This document shows positions 19,088 through 28,785 of a DNA stretch of 64,000 nt, in pieces. The notes beneath the pieces were generated by a model. That model was not told the DNA's origin. It did no database searches and was given only the letters and a program-made list of their open reading frames with translations. Both the position numbers and the translations under genes were made by a program. Positions within the stretch are counted from its first letter, which is position 1, and the number at the start of each line of letters is the position of its first letter. The stretch is from a virus, in the IMG/VR virus record IMGVR_UViG_3300035698_004821, positions 29,085 through 93,084 of that record. One strand, 5' to 3'.

Positions 19088-22000
19088 TCAATAAAAGAGC
19101 AACCGTGGGTGGGCTAGCTCCCACCTCATTCCATAGGGGTAAGGTCCTCTACCCCCGAGTAGACGTGTCCTCACTATCTAATTGGACATTGACTAATGGC
19201 AGGGTGAGCTTCACCTTTCTAGAAGATATTACTACTGGAGTACGCTTGGCCAACTGGGAGGAAAGTTCCTTCTCAGCACCCACCGTTAACCAGTCTAAGA
19301 ATCTATGGTCTATGGGTATGCTCAGCAAGTACACGCTACACAACGCGTCAACAACAAGATTCAACACATATGTGGTCTACCCTAGAAAGGCCAACTTTGT
19401 AGGTCCTGCACCTCTACCTGTTGAGAACGGTACTGTCAAATCATTCACGTTTCAATGGACAAACGTGGCGTACGATAGAAAGAACCCAACGTACACCTGC
19501 TCCGTTACTCTAGTTGCCTCATTAGACACTGAAGAAGATAGTCTGGATATGCAACTGCAGGTTGATGCCGATCAAGCTTACACGTCCCATGATCTTGATC
19601 TTCTGTATTCCGACGCAGTGCACTACCTGGGGATGCCTACGCTCATCTTTCAGAAGGACGCTGACGAGGCAGTTAACAAGGGTTCTTTCGTAACTAACTC
19701 AAGCGGTTACGGGTACACGTACCTTAACCCTTTTAAGCACCTAAGGGCCCCTAGATATGAAGCAGAGTCTATTCAGTTTAGCCATCTAGGGAACAGGGCA
19801 TATGCTGCTGGCCAACCTAGTGCTCCACTCGCAGCTCTCTTTAAGTATAACTACGGGTCTCCCGGTGGTTTCTCCATTCCGGCTATGGTGTATGGCAATA
19901 GGGATACCAAGGAAGGTACTCTGATTTACGGGCTAGACACAGAAGGAACTAACCCTAAAGCCTTTCAGTTCTACTTAGACGATGCAAACCTATTCATCAA
20001 GACGGCACACATCTCTGATGAAGCCTTTGACCCCTACGGTGTTGGCGGTTACGTCAATGACTCAGGTGGACAGAATTACTCGATACAAAATAAACCCACC
20101 TGGTCACTAAGGATACACCCATTCAAGTCCACCACTAAATGGGCAGATTGGTATGGCTATGGACTGTACAGGGATACAGTAATTGACAAGCAAGAAGCTT
20201 ACGGCTGGCTGCCTCCTAGCTTCTATGACAGGTACCAAGCAGGAGAGATAAGCAAGCAGGCTGCAGAAGTACCTATGATACTTAATACCTTTGGTTTCAC
20301 AACTGGAGATATGAGCACACTTCCGATTGCTGCTGACTATTACAGATACCTGTATACAAATGCAATCAATCCGGGACACACTACTCCTCCTGTCATACCT
20401 ATACACTACCAAACTGCTGAGCTGAACTTCGACACTAATAGAAGAACGGGTGAGGCTGATCCTGCAGCGACTTACAATGGCTGGGAACCGTGGGCTGGAC
20501 ATGGTACAGGTATTGATCACTTTGGCCCTGAGGCATATAAGGCCCCGGACTACACAGGGCTTAATGCCAATTCATCGGGAGCGTTCTACGAACTAGCTGC
20601 CACAGGTCACCTACCTTATTCATATAACGCATACCCATTCACTATATCCTCTGGCTCTGTGTGGACACAAACGTATAGCGGCATTGACCTCATTGGTAAA
20701 GCCATCAACGAGTCATCTACACGCATAACAAATGATATATATAGGGCCTGGGCATATGATGGTCAAGCTCCTGGTATCTTTGGTGGAGGCTTTAGTGCTT
20801 GCTTTGTTCCTCAGGTGAACAAAGATAAGAATAAGCTGATAGCCGCCACCCAAGGTCTGCAAGGGATGAACAACTACCACGACACCTTAGGTGCCTGGGG
20901 TAGAGGTTGTACTGCAGAGTCCCACGTACATTATGACCCCACCTTAAAGAAGGAAGTAGTCACTACCCACCCTAGATCCGTGTTCTCCCGTTACTATAAC
21001 AGGAAGATGGTAGAGTGGTCTGATGAATGGACCGTAGCCTCAACTAGTGGCTTTCGAACTAAGTTTGGTAATGACGCAGGTTCGTATGGTATAAAGGACT
21101 GGAAGATGGGTCAGAGTGCTGAGTTCCCTGTAGACCTTAACCTATCAAATGTACCTATTGCCCTTATCTATGAATCAGTAGGCCCCATCTTTAATGCGTA
21201 CGTCCACGATGTTTTAAATCCTAGAACAGATGTCACGTCTGTACCTTTAATAGACAACCTATCCGACCAATCTATAGCTAGTGGTGTGGCTCTTGGAATA
21301 ACACAATACGCGTGCCACATCGAGCCACCGAACTGGCTTCAACGTTGCCCCGTAGCTAAGATAGCTCTAAACGATAGGATGACCCAGAATGAATGGCATG
21401 CTGTCTACGCATCTAATGCCTCACCTGTCTTCTGGAGGAATGAGGCACCCACTGGAGTAGGTGCATACGGTCAGTCGTTCTACTCAACGGGCACCAGCGA
21501 AAGACAAGCTATGGACTGGGCATCATTTGCTCTTACTCAATGGCCCTACTCAAACAACCTAAGCGTGTGGCATGTGAGTAATCAGTTTGAATTCATCAAC
21601 CCAGCATACGGCGAGATCGTTAGTAATGAGAATGAAGTATTCCAATCGGGTGTATGGAGTGGCTATGCAGAAGACCTACTAACTAGGATGATCCGTATCC
21701 AATCATACAACCCTGATTTCATACATCATGGTGATATGCTATATCCTCTGGATAGTTATTCAGTAGATAGGAGTGTAGAGAATGCGGGAACCAATGGTTT
21801 CCTCCGCTCTCAGCACCCCAATAATGAGGACATTGACTCCCTTGTCACAGGCGACGAAAAAGTAACCCACTTTGTCAGGCGACATAGAGAGAATGGTAAC
21901 CTGCTTATTGCTATAGGTAACTGGTTCTCAGGTAGTAGCTCTTTCCAGGCTACCTTCGATCCGGATACGTATGAAATAACTAATGGCTATCAGGTGTATT

Positions 22001-23760
22001 CTCTGGATGTAAACACCGTTAACCATGGCACTAAGACCTTAGACACTATTGTTGAAGCGGGTGCCAACTTCCACATAAACCTCAACCTAGATCAATATGA
22101 GTTCAAGGTGTACGAGATAGAGGTCAACCAGGGTCAACTGGACAATGAAGTCTTTGCTGACCTACGGACAGACTACACTCCCGTAGCCTACGGCTACTCA
22201 ATACAAGACGTCTCTATGGATAGCTTGTCAATGGCTTACTCATACGGTAGTATAAGTCTTGGAGATCTTGAAGCTCGTCAAGAAGGGTTCAAGTCTCCGG
22301 CCACGCAAGAGATACTAAACAATCTCCCGCAGTGGATGAAGATGAGGCAGAGCACAGAGTCCGATGGCTGGAAGCTAACCAACACATGGGGCATGGCCCT
22401 AGAAAGGGTAGTAGAGAATGCAGAAAAGAACACCACCAACCTAAACATCATCACGGCAGAGACATACCCCCTTAGCAAGGTCACACACATAGATATAACA
22501 TCCAAAGATCTCCTGGAACCCAGAAATGCTAGGAACCTTTTGTTCAACTCGTCCTTTTCTATAAAGGATGTTAGCAGATCCAAGATGCCAGCCGGCTGGG
22601 AGAAGTACACGGCTGACCAGTCTACGGCTCTCAGCGACAGGAGTACTGGTATAACTTGTTGCTCCCTAGTCTCCCCATCTGGTAAGATGAAGGTAGGGCA
22701 AGGCGCCATACTAGGTAATGTCATGATAGGGAAGATGTATGCATCCGTGTACGTTCTATGTGACGCGCCTAACACTGATATCACACTCCATGTGTCTGTC
22801 GAACAAACGGATGCTGTTAACAACGCAAGCCAAGCCAAGATAACTAGTAGATCAGCCGAGTGGGTAAGACTAGTACTGCCTATAGATGTTAATAGCCAGG
22901 TGTACAGAGTCAACTTCTCCATCACAACCAACTGCAATAACCCCGTTATCATCGCTGCCCCTCAGTTAGAAGTGGGGTCTCTAACAGCTTGGTCTAAGTC
23001 ACTGCTTGACACGCTGCCTTATGAGCCTGCTAGTTCTATCTTCAACCTAGTCTACTCTCACTCCAACGAAATTAATACAAGAAAGATAGTCGTGCACCCT
23101 ATATCTGAAGAAGATAGATTCATTAACGTTAGCAGGCCTACGAGAATAGAAAGAACCTCAGCACCTATAAGGGATATAGAGCCCTACTCCAGTGCCGCAT
23201 TCGGCAGGAAGGTTGACCAACTAGGTGAAGTAACTCGTACCGAGTTCTCAGTACTAAACGGTCAAGTAGCAGAAAGATCTATAGCCCCGTCCAACTGGGA
23301 CATCTTTGGTAGGTATAACATTAAAGATCTAAGGTTCTATGAGGAACTAAGATATGGCACAAGAGATGACTCTAGTGTAACTATACTGCCTGTAGTGGCA
23401 GCCGTAAGAAATGACATCCTGTACGTCGTCTGCAAAGAGACGTCCAATGGTGAAACTAACTATGTGGTTAAGATAATCGACCCTAGGACCCCACCTAATG
23501 GTGAGGACTACCTAGAGTCAGTGATAGACTTTGACCTTGATCTAAATTTTGATAAGACGTTTAGCATAGAATCACAAATAGATGAAAAGGTGTTCTCTAT
23601 ATCTTTCTCAGATATCGAGCCCACTTATATGATCATCACTACTACAAATAACATAAGCTGTTACTACAAGTTGCACTTCGATTATTACTACTTTAATAAT
23701 TCAAAAAATAGACTGTACCTTGTAGAGTCTTACCCTGAAGCTAATATATCAGTTATCTAA
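19084..23760 (+). CDS. Large tail protein with glycosidase-like region and jelly-roll domain
   Basis: The 1558-residue product reads as a multidomain glycan-active or glycan-binding appendage. Residues about 25-330 begin with LTNGRVSFTFLEDITTGVRL, the way the beta-sandwich of some glycosidase-like proteins (the DUF6259 type) opens. Residues about 370-900 are rich in Trp, Tyr, His and Asp and look like a large TIM-barrel-type region, including VIPIHYQTAELNFD and a WRNEAPTGVG stretch. I cannot assign catalytic residues. From about residue 1147 a jelly-roll module begins (NLLFNSSF, then PAGWEKY), resembling carbohydrate-binding CBM4/9-like modules. The last 200 residues are beta-rich and unassigned. 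The start lies in an ATGA overlap with the previous gene. It is probably a baseplate-mounted fibre that engages host polysaccharide; glycosidase activity is only a suggestion. Confidence 0.5.
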   Translation: MINKRATVGGLAPTSFHRGKVLYPRVDVSSLSNWTLTNGRVSFTFLEDITTGVRLANWEESSFSAPTVNQSKNLWSMGMLSKYTLHNASTTRFNTYVVYPRKANFVGPAPLPVENGTVKSFTFQWTNVAYDRKNPTYTCSVTLVASLDTEEDSLDMQLQVDADQAYTSHDLDLLYSDAVHYLGMPTLIFQKDADEAVNKGSFVTNSSGYGYTYLNPFKHLRAPRYEAESIQFSHLGNRAYAAGQPSAPLAALFKYNYGSPGGFSIPAMVYGNRDTKEGTLIYGLDTEGTNPKAFQFYLDDANLFIKTAHISDEAFDPYGVGGYVNDSGGQNYSIQNKPTWSLRIHPFKSTTKWADWYGYGLYRDTVIDKQEAYGWLPPSFYDRYQAGEISKQAAEVPMILNTFGFTTGDMSTLPIAADYYRYLYTNAINPGHTTPPVIPIHYQTAELNFDTNRRTGEADPAATYNGWEPWAGHGTGIDHFGPEAYKAPDYTGLNANSSGAFYELAATGHLPYSYNAYPFTISSGSVWTQTYSGIDLIGKAINESSTRITNDIYRAWAYDGQAPGIFGGGFSACFVPQVNKDKNKLIAATQGLQGMNNYHDTLGAWGRGCTAESHVHYDPTLKKEVVTTHPRSVFSRYYNRKMVEWSDEWTVASTSGFRTKFGNDAGSYGIKDWKMGQSAEFPVDLNLSNVPIALIYESVGPIFNAYVHDVLNPRTDVTSVPLIDNLSDQSIASGVALGITQYACHIEPPNWLQRCPVAKIALNDRMTQNEWHAVYASNASPVFWRNEAPTGVGAYGQSFYSTGTSERQAMDWASFALTQWPYSNNLSVWHVSNQFEFINPAYGEIVSNENEVFQSGVWSGYAEDLLTRMIRIQSYNPDFIHHGDMLYPLDSYSVDRSVENAGTNGFLRSQHPNNEDIDSLVTGDEKVTHFVRRHRENGNLLIAIGNWFSGSSSFQATFDPDTYEITNGYQVYSLDVNTVNHGTKTLDTIVEAGANFHINLNLDQYEFKVYEIEVNQGQLDNEVFADLRTDYTPVAYGYSIQDVSMDSLSMAYSYGSISLGDLEARQEGFKSPATQEILNNLPQWMKMRQSTESDGWKLTNTWGMALERVVENAEKNTTNLNIITAETYPLSKVTHIDITSKDLLEPRNARNLLFNSSFSIKDVSRSKMPAGWEKYTADQSTALSDRSTGITCCSLVSPSGKMKVGQGAILGNVMIGKMYASVYVLCDAPNTDITLHVSVEQTDAVNNASQAKITSRSAEWVRLVLPIDVNSQVYRVNFSITTNCNNPVIIAAPQLEVGSLTAWSKSLLDTLPYEPASSIFNLVYSHSNEINTRKIVVHPISEEDRFINVSRPTRIERTSAPIRDIEPYSSAAFGRKVDQLGEVTRTEFSVLNGQVAERSIAPSNWDIFGRYNIKDLRFYEELRYGTRDDSSVTILPVVAAVRNDILYVVCKETSNGETNYVVKIIDPRTPPNGEDYLESVIDFDLDLNFDKTFSIESQIDEKVFSISFSDIEPTYMIITTTNNISCYYKLHFDYYYFNNSKNRLYLVESYPEANISVI

Positions 23761-23761
23761 C

Positions 23762-26191
23762 ATGACATACCCTATATTCTCTGATCACGCACCCACTGGG
23801 GAGAACGCTACAAAGGTAGTGTCCCCCAACTCATATAGTACAGCCGGCAGAACTATCGGGTACCCTAACCGGTTTGATGTGTACGTCCAGCATCTTTCTG
23901 ATGCCGACGGATCTAAATCTGTCATAGAGTCCAGAGAGGTTGCTGACCTCATTGGTAGTCGACTATACCTGCACCACAGGCCTATGGTCAACTCAGACGG
24001 GACACCATCTACGATATCTGCATCCGACGGCACTATAGACTCCTCGTTTACCAACGCTTCTCAAAGTTATATCGTATTCTCTGTCCTACCAACTGCAGCC
24101 TTCACGGTCAGCTATGTGGCTGTACCAGATTGTGACCTATCTTGGAGTGTTAATAATCTGCAGAACTCTGTTATGGAGCTTCAAGGGCAGTTAGGACCAG
24201 ACAACGATACTGACTACCCAGGCATCAAGAACCTCAAGATAGCTACGTTCAATAACCCCACAGGCTTTACGGCCGACGGCGTGCTGAATAATGGTGTTCA
24301 CTTACCTCACCTGGACCAGAACATAACCATAGCCTCTAGTGATGACCCTACCCTACAGATACTGAGAGGTACCGGATACACCATCCAGATTGGACGAGAG
24401 GCTGATAACATCATCGTAGACGGCGAGAGCTTCACTGTAACGCAATCAGATGGATCAAAGGTATCAGAGATCAATCTAGGAACTAAGACCGGAGACTCGA
24501 TCTGGTGGAAGGGTGTGGCATCAGGAGCTGGTCCTCTCTCACTAGGTGGCCCAGAATGGGCTGGCTACTCAGGTGTCGTGTTCGCTGGTGACCTTACAGG
24601 GGCCTACTACACAGGCTCAATGCTGCGAGTACATGGTGACGCCTCCTTTATGGGAAACGTTAAAGCCATAGGTAACATCACAATTATCAACAGCACAGGA
24701 AGCACATCTACTGTCATAGGTGACTGGACTATCCGAGACGAGCTGTTTGTAGAAGGCATCTCTCACCTACAGGGCCCGACCATAACTAGTCAATTAACCG
24801 TACAAGAGAACCTACACCTAGACAAGGACCTCATAGCTAATAACGCGGCAGGTCAAGGTGGAGGAGGCCAATCTCTGGTTGATGGTTTAGATTGCTCTGA
24901 GATAGCTTGGACGTACAATACAAGTATTAAAGCTAGACATGCTAACAGTGTTGTCTCTGCTCCGATGAACACATCCTACGCCGACCCTAAGAATGTAACC
25001 TATAGACCCTGGATGTCACTAGGCCCAGACAGCCTGGTTGGTGATATCTTTGCTATCACAGGGTCACTGAATGCTACGGCGTCTAGTTCCGGCGCTCACC
25101 CACATATACTCCAACTACTAATGAATGTCTCTATGGTCAGCGGCACCTACAGTGAGTATGGCTATGAGTCAGGTTACTGGTCACCTGGTATGATGGAGCC
25201 AGGATCTATGTGGATCAAGATGCTAGACGGCCAGGCACAGGGATTCAACTCGCCTATCTACGGACACACAGTGGAAGAGACGGGTACGGTTAATACACTA
25301 ACGAGACTTAATGTCTTCCTTCCGGAAGCCATCTCCAACCCCCCTCAAACGAATAACAACTACATACTGTACAACCCGGGCTCTGTTCGGTACAACACAG
25401 TAAGTGCTGCTGGTGGAGCAGGACCCACTTTCTCTATCAACGCGTCAACTACAGAGCCTTTAGCTCTGTCATTCGAGGACTCAGTCCGAGTAATGAAGTC
25501 TAACTCCTCATCATACTCACTGACTGCTGCTCTCAACAGTTCAGTCTCAGGCTTAGGTGGCTCACCTGTAACAGGTGTCGCTTACATCTATGCGGATGCT
25601 AATGGCACTGACCCTGAGAACCCACCTATCTTTAAGGCAAGACCAACTTCCATACGTATGAAGAACCAGACACCGGTCGGCGAGGTCGTGGCATCCACCA
25701 ATGGGGCCACATGGACTATCCTAGATACTGTATCATACAGACCGAATGGACATTATGACTCAGCTTGGATACCTATCTTCAATGACGAAAACGTATCAGA
25801 GGTCTCTGGTCGTTGTGTGCCCGGCTTTACGAGTGACTCGACGGACTACCTACAGGTATACTTCCACCATGATCTTGGGACAGACCTAGACATTGGTAAC
25901 ATCTCGGCTAACCTATTCTTAGGTTCCCGCGCATCTGCTACACCTGATTGGAATCAAACTCATACGCCTATGTACAGTTTCTTTGGCCAAGACAGTAGAA
26001 ACCCTCATGGTATATCTGGGTCCTTTACTCACGTGTCTCTAGGTGCAAAGAGTGTGCCCAATGCTGTGGGTGACGCAGAAGCTTCTATCTTCTTCTTAGA
26101 TAGTTCACTAATAGGTATTGATATAAGCCCTGGACTCCTAGCAGGTGCACAACAAAACTACCTAAGACTATCCGTAAACAAGAATAACTAG
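23762..26191 (+). CDS. Tail fibre-like protein with beta-structured shaft
   Basis: The 809-residue product has an N-terminal globular part (about 1-140). A Gly/Ile/Val-rich segment at about residues 288-363 repeats short strands of the kind G-x-[VIT]-x-[VIL]. This pattern (LRVHGDASFMGNVKAIGN, later SQLTVQENLHLDKDLIA) is typical of intertwined trimeric fibre shafts. The C-terminal half is Ser/Thr/Asn-rich and could form a receptor-binding head; it ends in RLSVNKNN. No catalytic motif was seen. It starts one base after the stop of the preceding gene and ends with TAG two bases before the next start. Fibre function is inferred from the shaft-like composition. Confidence 0.55.
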   Translation: MTYPIFSDHAPTGENATKVVSPNSYSTAGRTIGYPNRFDVYVQHLSDADGSKSVIESREVADLIGSRLYLHHRPMVNSDGTPSTISASDGTIDSSFTNASQSYIVFSVLPTAAFTVSYVAVPDCDLSWSVNNLQNSVMELQGQLGPDNDTDYPGIKNLKIATFNNPTGFTADGVLNNGVHLPHLDQNITIASSDDPTLQILRGTGYTIQIGREADNIIVDGESFTVTQSDGSKVSEINLGTKTGDSIWWKGVASGAGPLSLGGPEWAGYSGVVFAGDLTGAYYTGSMLRVHGDASFMGNVKAIGNITIINSTGSTSTVIGDWTIRDELFVEGISHLQGPTITSQLTVQENLHLDKDLIANNAAGQGGGGQSLVDGLDCSEIAWTYNTSIKARHANSVVSAPMNTSYADPKNVTYRPWMSLGPDSLVGDIFAITGSLNATASSSGAHPHILQLLMNVSMVSGTYSEYGYESGYWSPGMMEPGSMWIKMLDGQAQGFNSPIYGHTVEETGTVNTLTRLNVFLPEAISNPPQTNNNYILYNPGSVRYNTVSAAGGAGPTFSINASTTEPLALSFEDSVRVMKSNSSSYSLTAALNSSVSGLGGSPVTGVAYIYADANGTDPENPPIFKARPTSIRMKNQTPVGEVVASTNGATWTILDTVSYRPNGHYDSAWIPIFNDENVSEVSGRCVPGFTSDSTDYLQVYFHHDLGTDLDIGNISANLFLGSRASATPDWNQTHTPMYSFFGQDSRNPHGISGSFTHVSLGAKSVPNAVGDAEASIFFLDSSLIGIDISPGLLAGAQQNYLRLSVNKNN

Positions 26192-26193
26192 AT

Positions 26194-28785
26194 ATGACTT
26201 CTGATGACAGATTCTATGTCTGTGAGGCTCTGGGATTTCCAGAGGTTTCACAGTACGACTATCAAACCAACCTTCCTATCCGAGGAGTCAACGACAGAGA
26301 CTTCAGGTGGGAAGAGGTAGCAGTAAAATCTGTCTATCTACTTCAAGAGGCTACAGTGAGTGGCTCCTTTGAGTTGAACTCCTATCTTACAGACTTCTCC
26401 GTACCCAATCCAACAGGTGTCAACTATATAACTAGTGGCCTAACATCTAATAGTATGACGTATGATGGGTGGACTATAACAGGTAGCAGCACATTCTATA
26501 TCGGAATGTCTGGTGTCCAGGTAACTAGTGGAGCTATACCAGGAGTCACGGAAGACTTTTACGCACACCCCATAGCAGGTAACGATGCTGTAGGTCTTTA
26601 CTGTAGAAGCGGCAGTCAGTTCCCTGGCATGATTTCCACAGCTATGTCAACTGGAGAAGAGGGCCCTATTGTGCTCTCTAATACTCACCAGGTTTACATG
26701 CGTGCTAAGCTCAACTACGGGGAGAGTGGCAGGATACACCCAGTTATGCGAGGGTGGTCTGCTGGTAGTATTGTTGCGTACTACAACCCATTCAGTGGTT
26801 ACTGGGATACGACGGAGCCTGATGAAGGTTACTCCGTGTCTGCTACTGGCTACACAACAGTTAAGTATCAGTTCCTAGCTAACAACTTTCCTGCTGCTAC
26901 ACCCACCTCATTTGATCTGCACGTCCACAGTGACGTTAGTGGTAGTTACCTTACTGTAGATGACATCCATGTGGATGCCTTGATGAAGAAGAATGCCTTC
27001 CTGGATTACATTGTACCTACTGGGTACATGATTCAAGTTACCCCTGACCTTGGGTGGCATGACATCACAGCCATGTTCGAGTCTGATGAGACTCTACTTA
27101 ACCCTCACCTTAAGACGTTAGGGCCATACCAAGCGGACCTTGGTAACCTAAATGATAACCTGGACAATACTGTCACAGCAGCTATAGACCTAAGTGACTT
27201 CACCACGTCTACCTCAGATAATTTCAAGAAGTATCTATGGAGAGCTATACCTATTAGCCCTAATGGGCAGCTAGGATCTGGAGGACTACCAAGTAGGTTT
27301 GACTACGTTGGTACTATCATCGATAGCCTCTTTACTGTGACTGATGTTATTAATGAGGACACGTCCACTAACAAAACCATACTAGGTACCAAGTCTAGCT
27401 CTATGACTGTCCTAGTAGATGATATGGTGGCCTTCCCCGGTCTTGAGTACCCTTCCAGGACCACATGGAAGCTCACCCTTAGCATTAACTCACCAACTAG
27501 AACTCTTAGTCTAAAAGCTATAGACACTTCTGGTACCAGTTCCAGTATTCGTTATGTCACGCTTACGAACAAGTTGTATGAGCAGAACACCTCTGCTCTC
27601 TGGAATGTCTTTGATGAGCATGGACTCATAGCTGATGTAGTAAGGTTAGAGGACGAGAGCAACTACGATTACTCGCAGCGGATCAAGGATGCCTACGCGT
27701 TCAGGAGCAGCCCTGACTTCGTTGGTATAGTCAATGGCTCCACTAGAGAGTTGAACCTCAAGAAGGTGCCCGACGGCATTAAGCTTAGCATTAATAAAAA
27801 CCAGTACAACACATCAAAGGCAACTGACTTTGATATAGAGGTGACACCTTACTCCTTTAGATTGTTTAATGGCATGTTCACTAAGACGGAGAGACTCCTA
27901 GTCGACCCTGTTCATAGAACTATAGAGTTATCTAACCTACCTAAGGACTTGCCTTACTCAGTACGGTCTGATGTAAGTGCAGATATAAAGTTAAAGGATA
28001 TCTCACTACAGCTATCCCAAGACAGCTCACGGATAACGTACAGAGCTAAGATAAACTGTAAGAGGTCTACCTTCGTAAATGTCACATACCAATACGTTGA
28101 GGAAATACTCTTTAAGAGTTACCCCACTCTTGAGTCTGTGATTAATTACATAAACCAAATAAAAGACCCGTCTGGAGAATCGATACTCACCGCTCAAATT
28201 TCTTCTCTCCTTTCGGGCAATGAACAATCCCTAGGTCTATACCTTACAGCTGCTACTCTGCCTGACACTAATGCGATAGATATTGGCTGGTCCCCCGTCT
28301 ACCTAAAGAAGATGACGGACATTGGGTACAAGGATTACTTCCTTACTGAAGACAACACACTTAAGGAGACTGAGTACTATGAGTTCGTCAATGAACTCAA
28401 GAGGAGCACTAAGGTGTTCTGGGGGCATGTAGAAACGGATAGAGATAGATGGGATGCGGCTGACAGCAAGTCACTAGGTATGGAATCTATACCCACTCTA
28501 TTCGATCCACCTGTGACTAAGATCCTATCTTTAGTTAGTGGCAAGGACGAAAGGATAGACCCTACCGTAGCATGGGGCAGAAACTACATTGGTTTCAATG
28601 GTGAGTACCTCGCGAACTATGGTCTTAGTTCTCCTCTGTTCCAGCCTGGTGTAGCTCACACGAATGACCTTCAGCCTGACCTGTACCTCACGACCAGCTA
28701 TACAAACTATGCTGACTCCTTAGACTCCAACATAGGGCCCACGCAGAACAACAACAAAGTTGTTATCTTCTCCGGACAGAAATAA
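26194..28785 (+). CDS. Large baseplate/tail protein, function unknown
   Basis: The 863-residue product is acidic and beta-rich. Around residues 480-520 is LEDESNYDYSQRIKDAYAF followed by a GIVNGSTRELNLKKV stretch. This resembles a helical segment found in tail proteins of large phages (pattern E-S-N-x2-Y-x2-RI-x-D-[AV], then NG-x-x-REL). That suggests a baseplate-mounted connector, but I cannot name the family. Residues about 80-260 may hold a jelly-roll module, judging from a Tyr/Gly-rich stretch with DVSGSYLTVDDIHVDALMK. The C-terminus ends KVVIFSGQK, and the stop overlaps the next start (TAATG). No enzyme motif is visible. Confidence 0.55.
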   Translation: MTSDDRFYVCEALGFPEVSQYDYQTNLPIRGVNDRDFRWEEVAVKSVYLLQEATVSGSFELNSYLTDFSVPNPTGVNYITSGLTSNSMTYDGWTITGSSTFYIGMSGVQVTSGAIPGVTEDFYAHPIAGNDAVGLYCRSGSQFPGMISTAMSTGEEGPIVLSNTHQVYMRAKLNYGESGRIHPVMRGWSAGSIVAYYNPFSGYWDTTEPDEGYSVSATGYTTVKYQFLANNFPAATPTSFDLHVHSDVSGSYLTVDDIHVDALMKKNAFLDYIVPTGYMIQVTPDLGWHDITAMFESDETLLNPHLKTLGPYQADLGNLNDNLDNTVTAAIDLSDFTTSTSDNFKKYLWRAIPISPNGQLGSGGLPSRFDYVGTIIDSLFTVTDVINEDTSTNKTILGTKSSSMTVLVDDMVAFPGLEYPSRTTWKLTLSINSPTRTLSLKAIDTSGTSSSIRYVTLTNKLYEQNTSALWNVFDEHGLIADVVRLEDESNYDYSQRIKDAYAFRSSPDFVGIVNGSTRELNLKKVPDGIKLSINKNQYNTSKATDFDIEVTPYSFRLFNGMFTKTERLLVDPVHRTIELSNLPKDLPYSVRSDVSADIKLKDISLQLSQDSSRITYRAKINCKRSTFVNVTYQYVEEILFKSYPTLESVINYINQIKDPSGESILTAQISSLLSGNEQSLGLYLTAATLPDTNAIDIGWSPVYLKKMTDIGYKDYFLTEDNTLKETEYYEFVNELKRSTKVFWGHVETDRDRWDAADSKSLGMESIPTLFDPPVTKILSLVSGKDERIDPTVAWGRNYIGFNGEYLANYGLSSPLFQPGVAHTNDLQPDLYLTTSYTNYADSLDSNIGPTQNNNKVVIFSGQK

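Noticed and set aside
22278-22952. Minus-strand frame of 224 codons, hydrophobic
   Set aside because: Apparent hydrophobicity comes from reading the complement of a polar + strand gene. There are no flanking signals and the + strand gene is clearly continuous.
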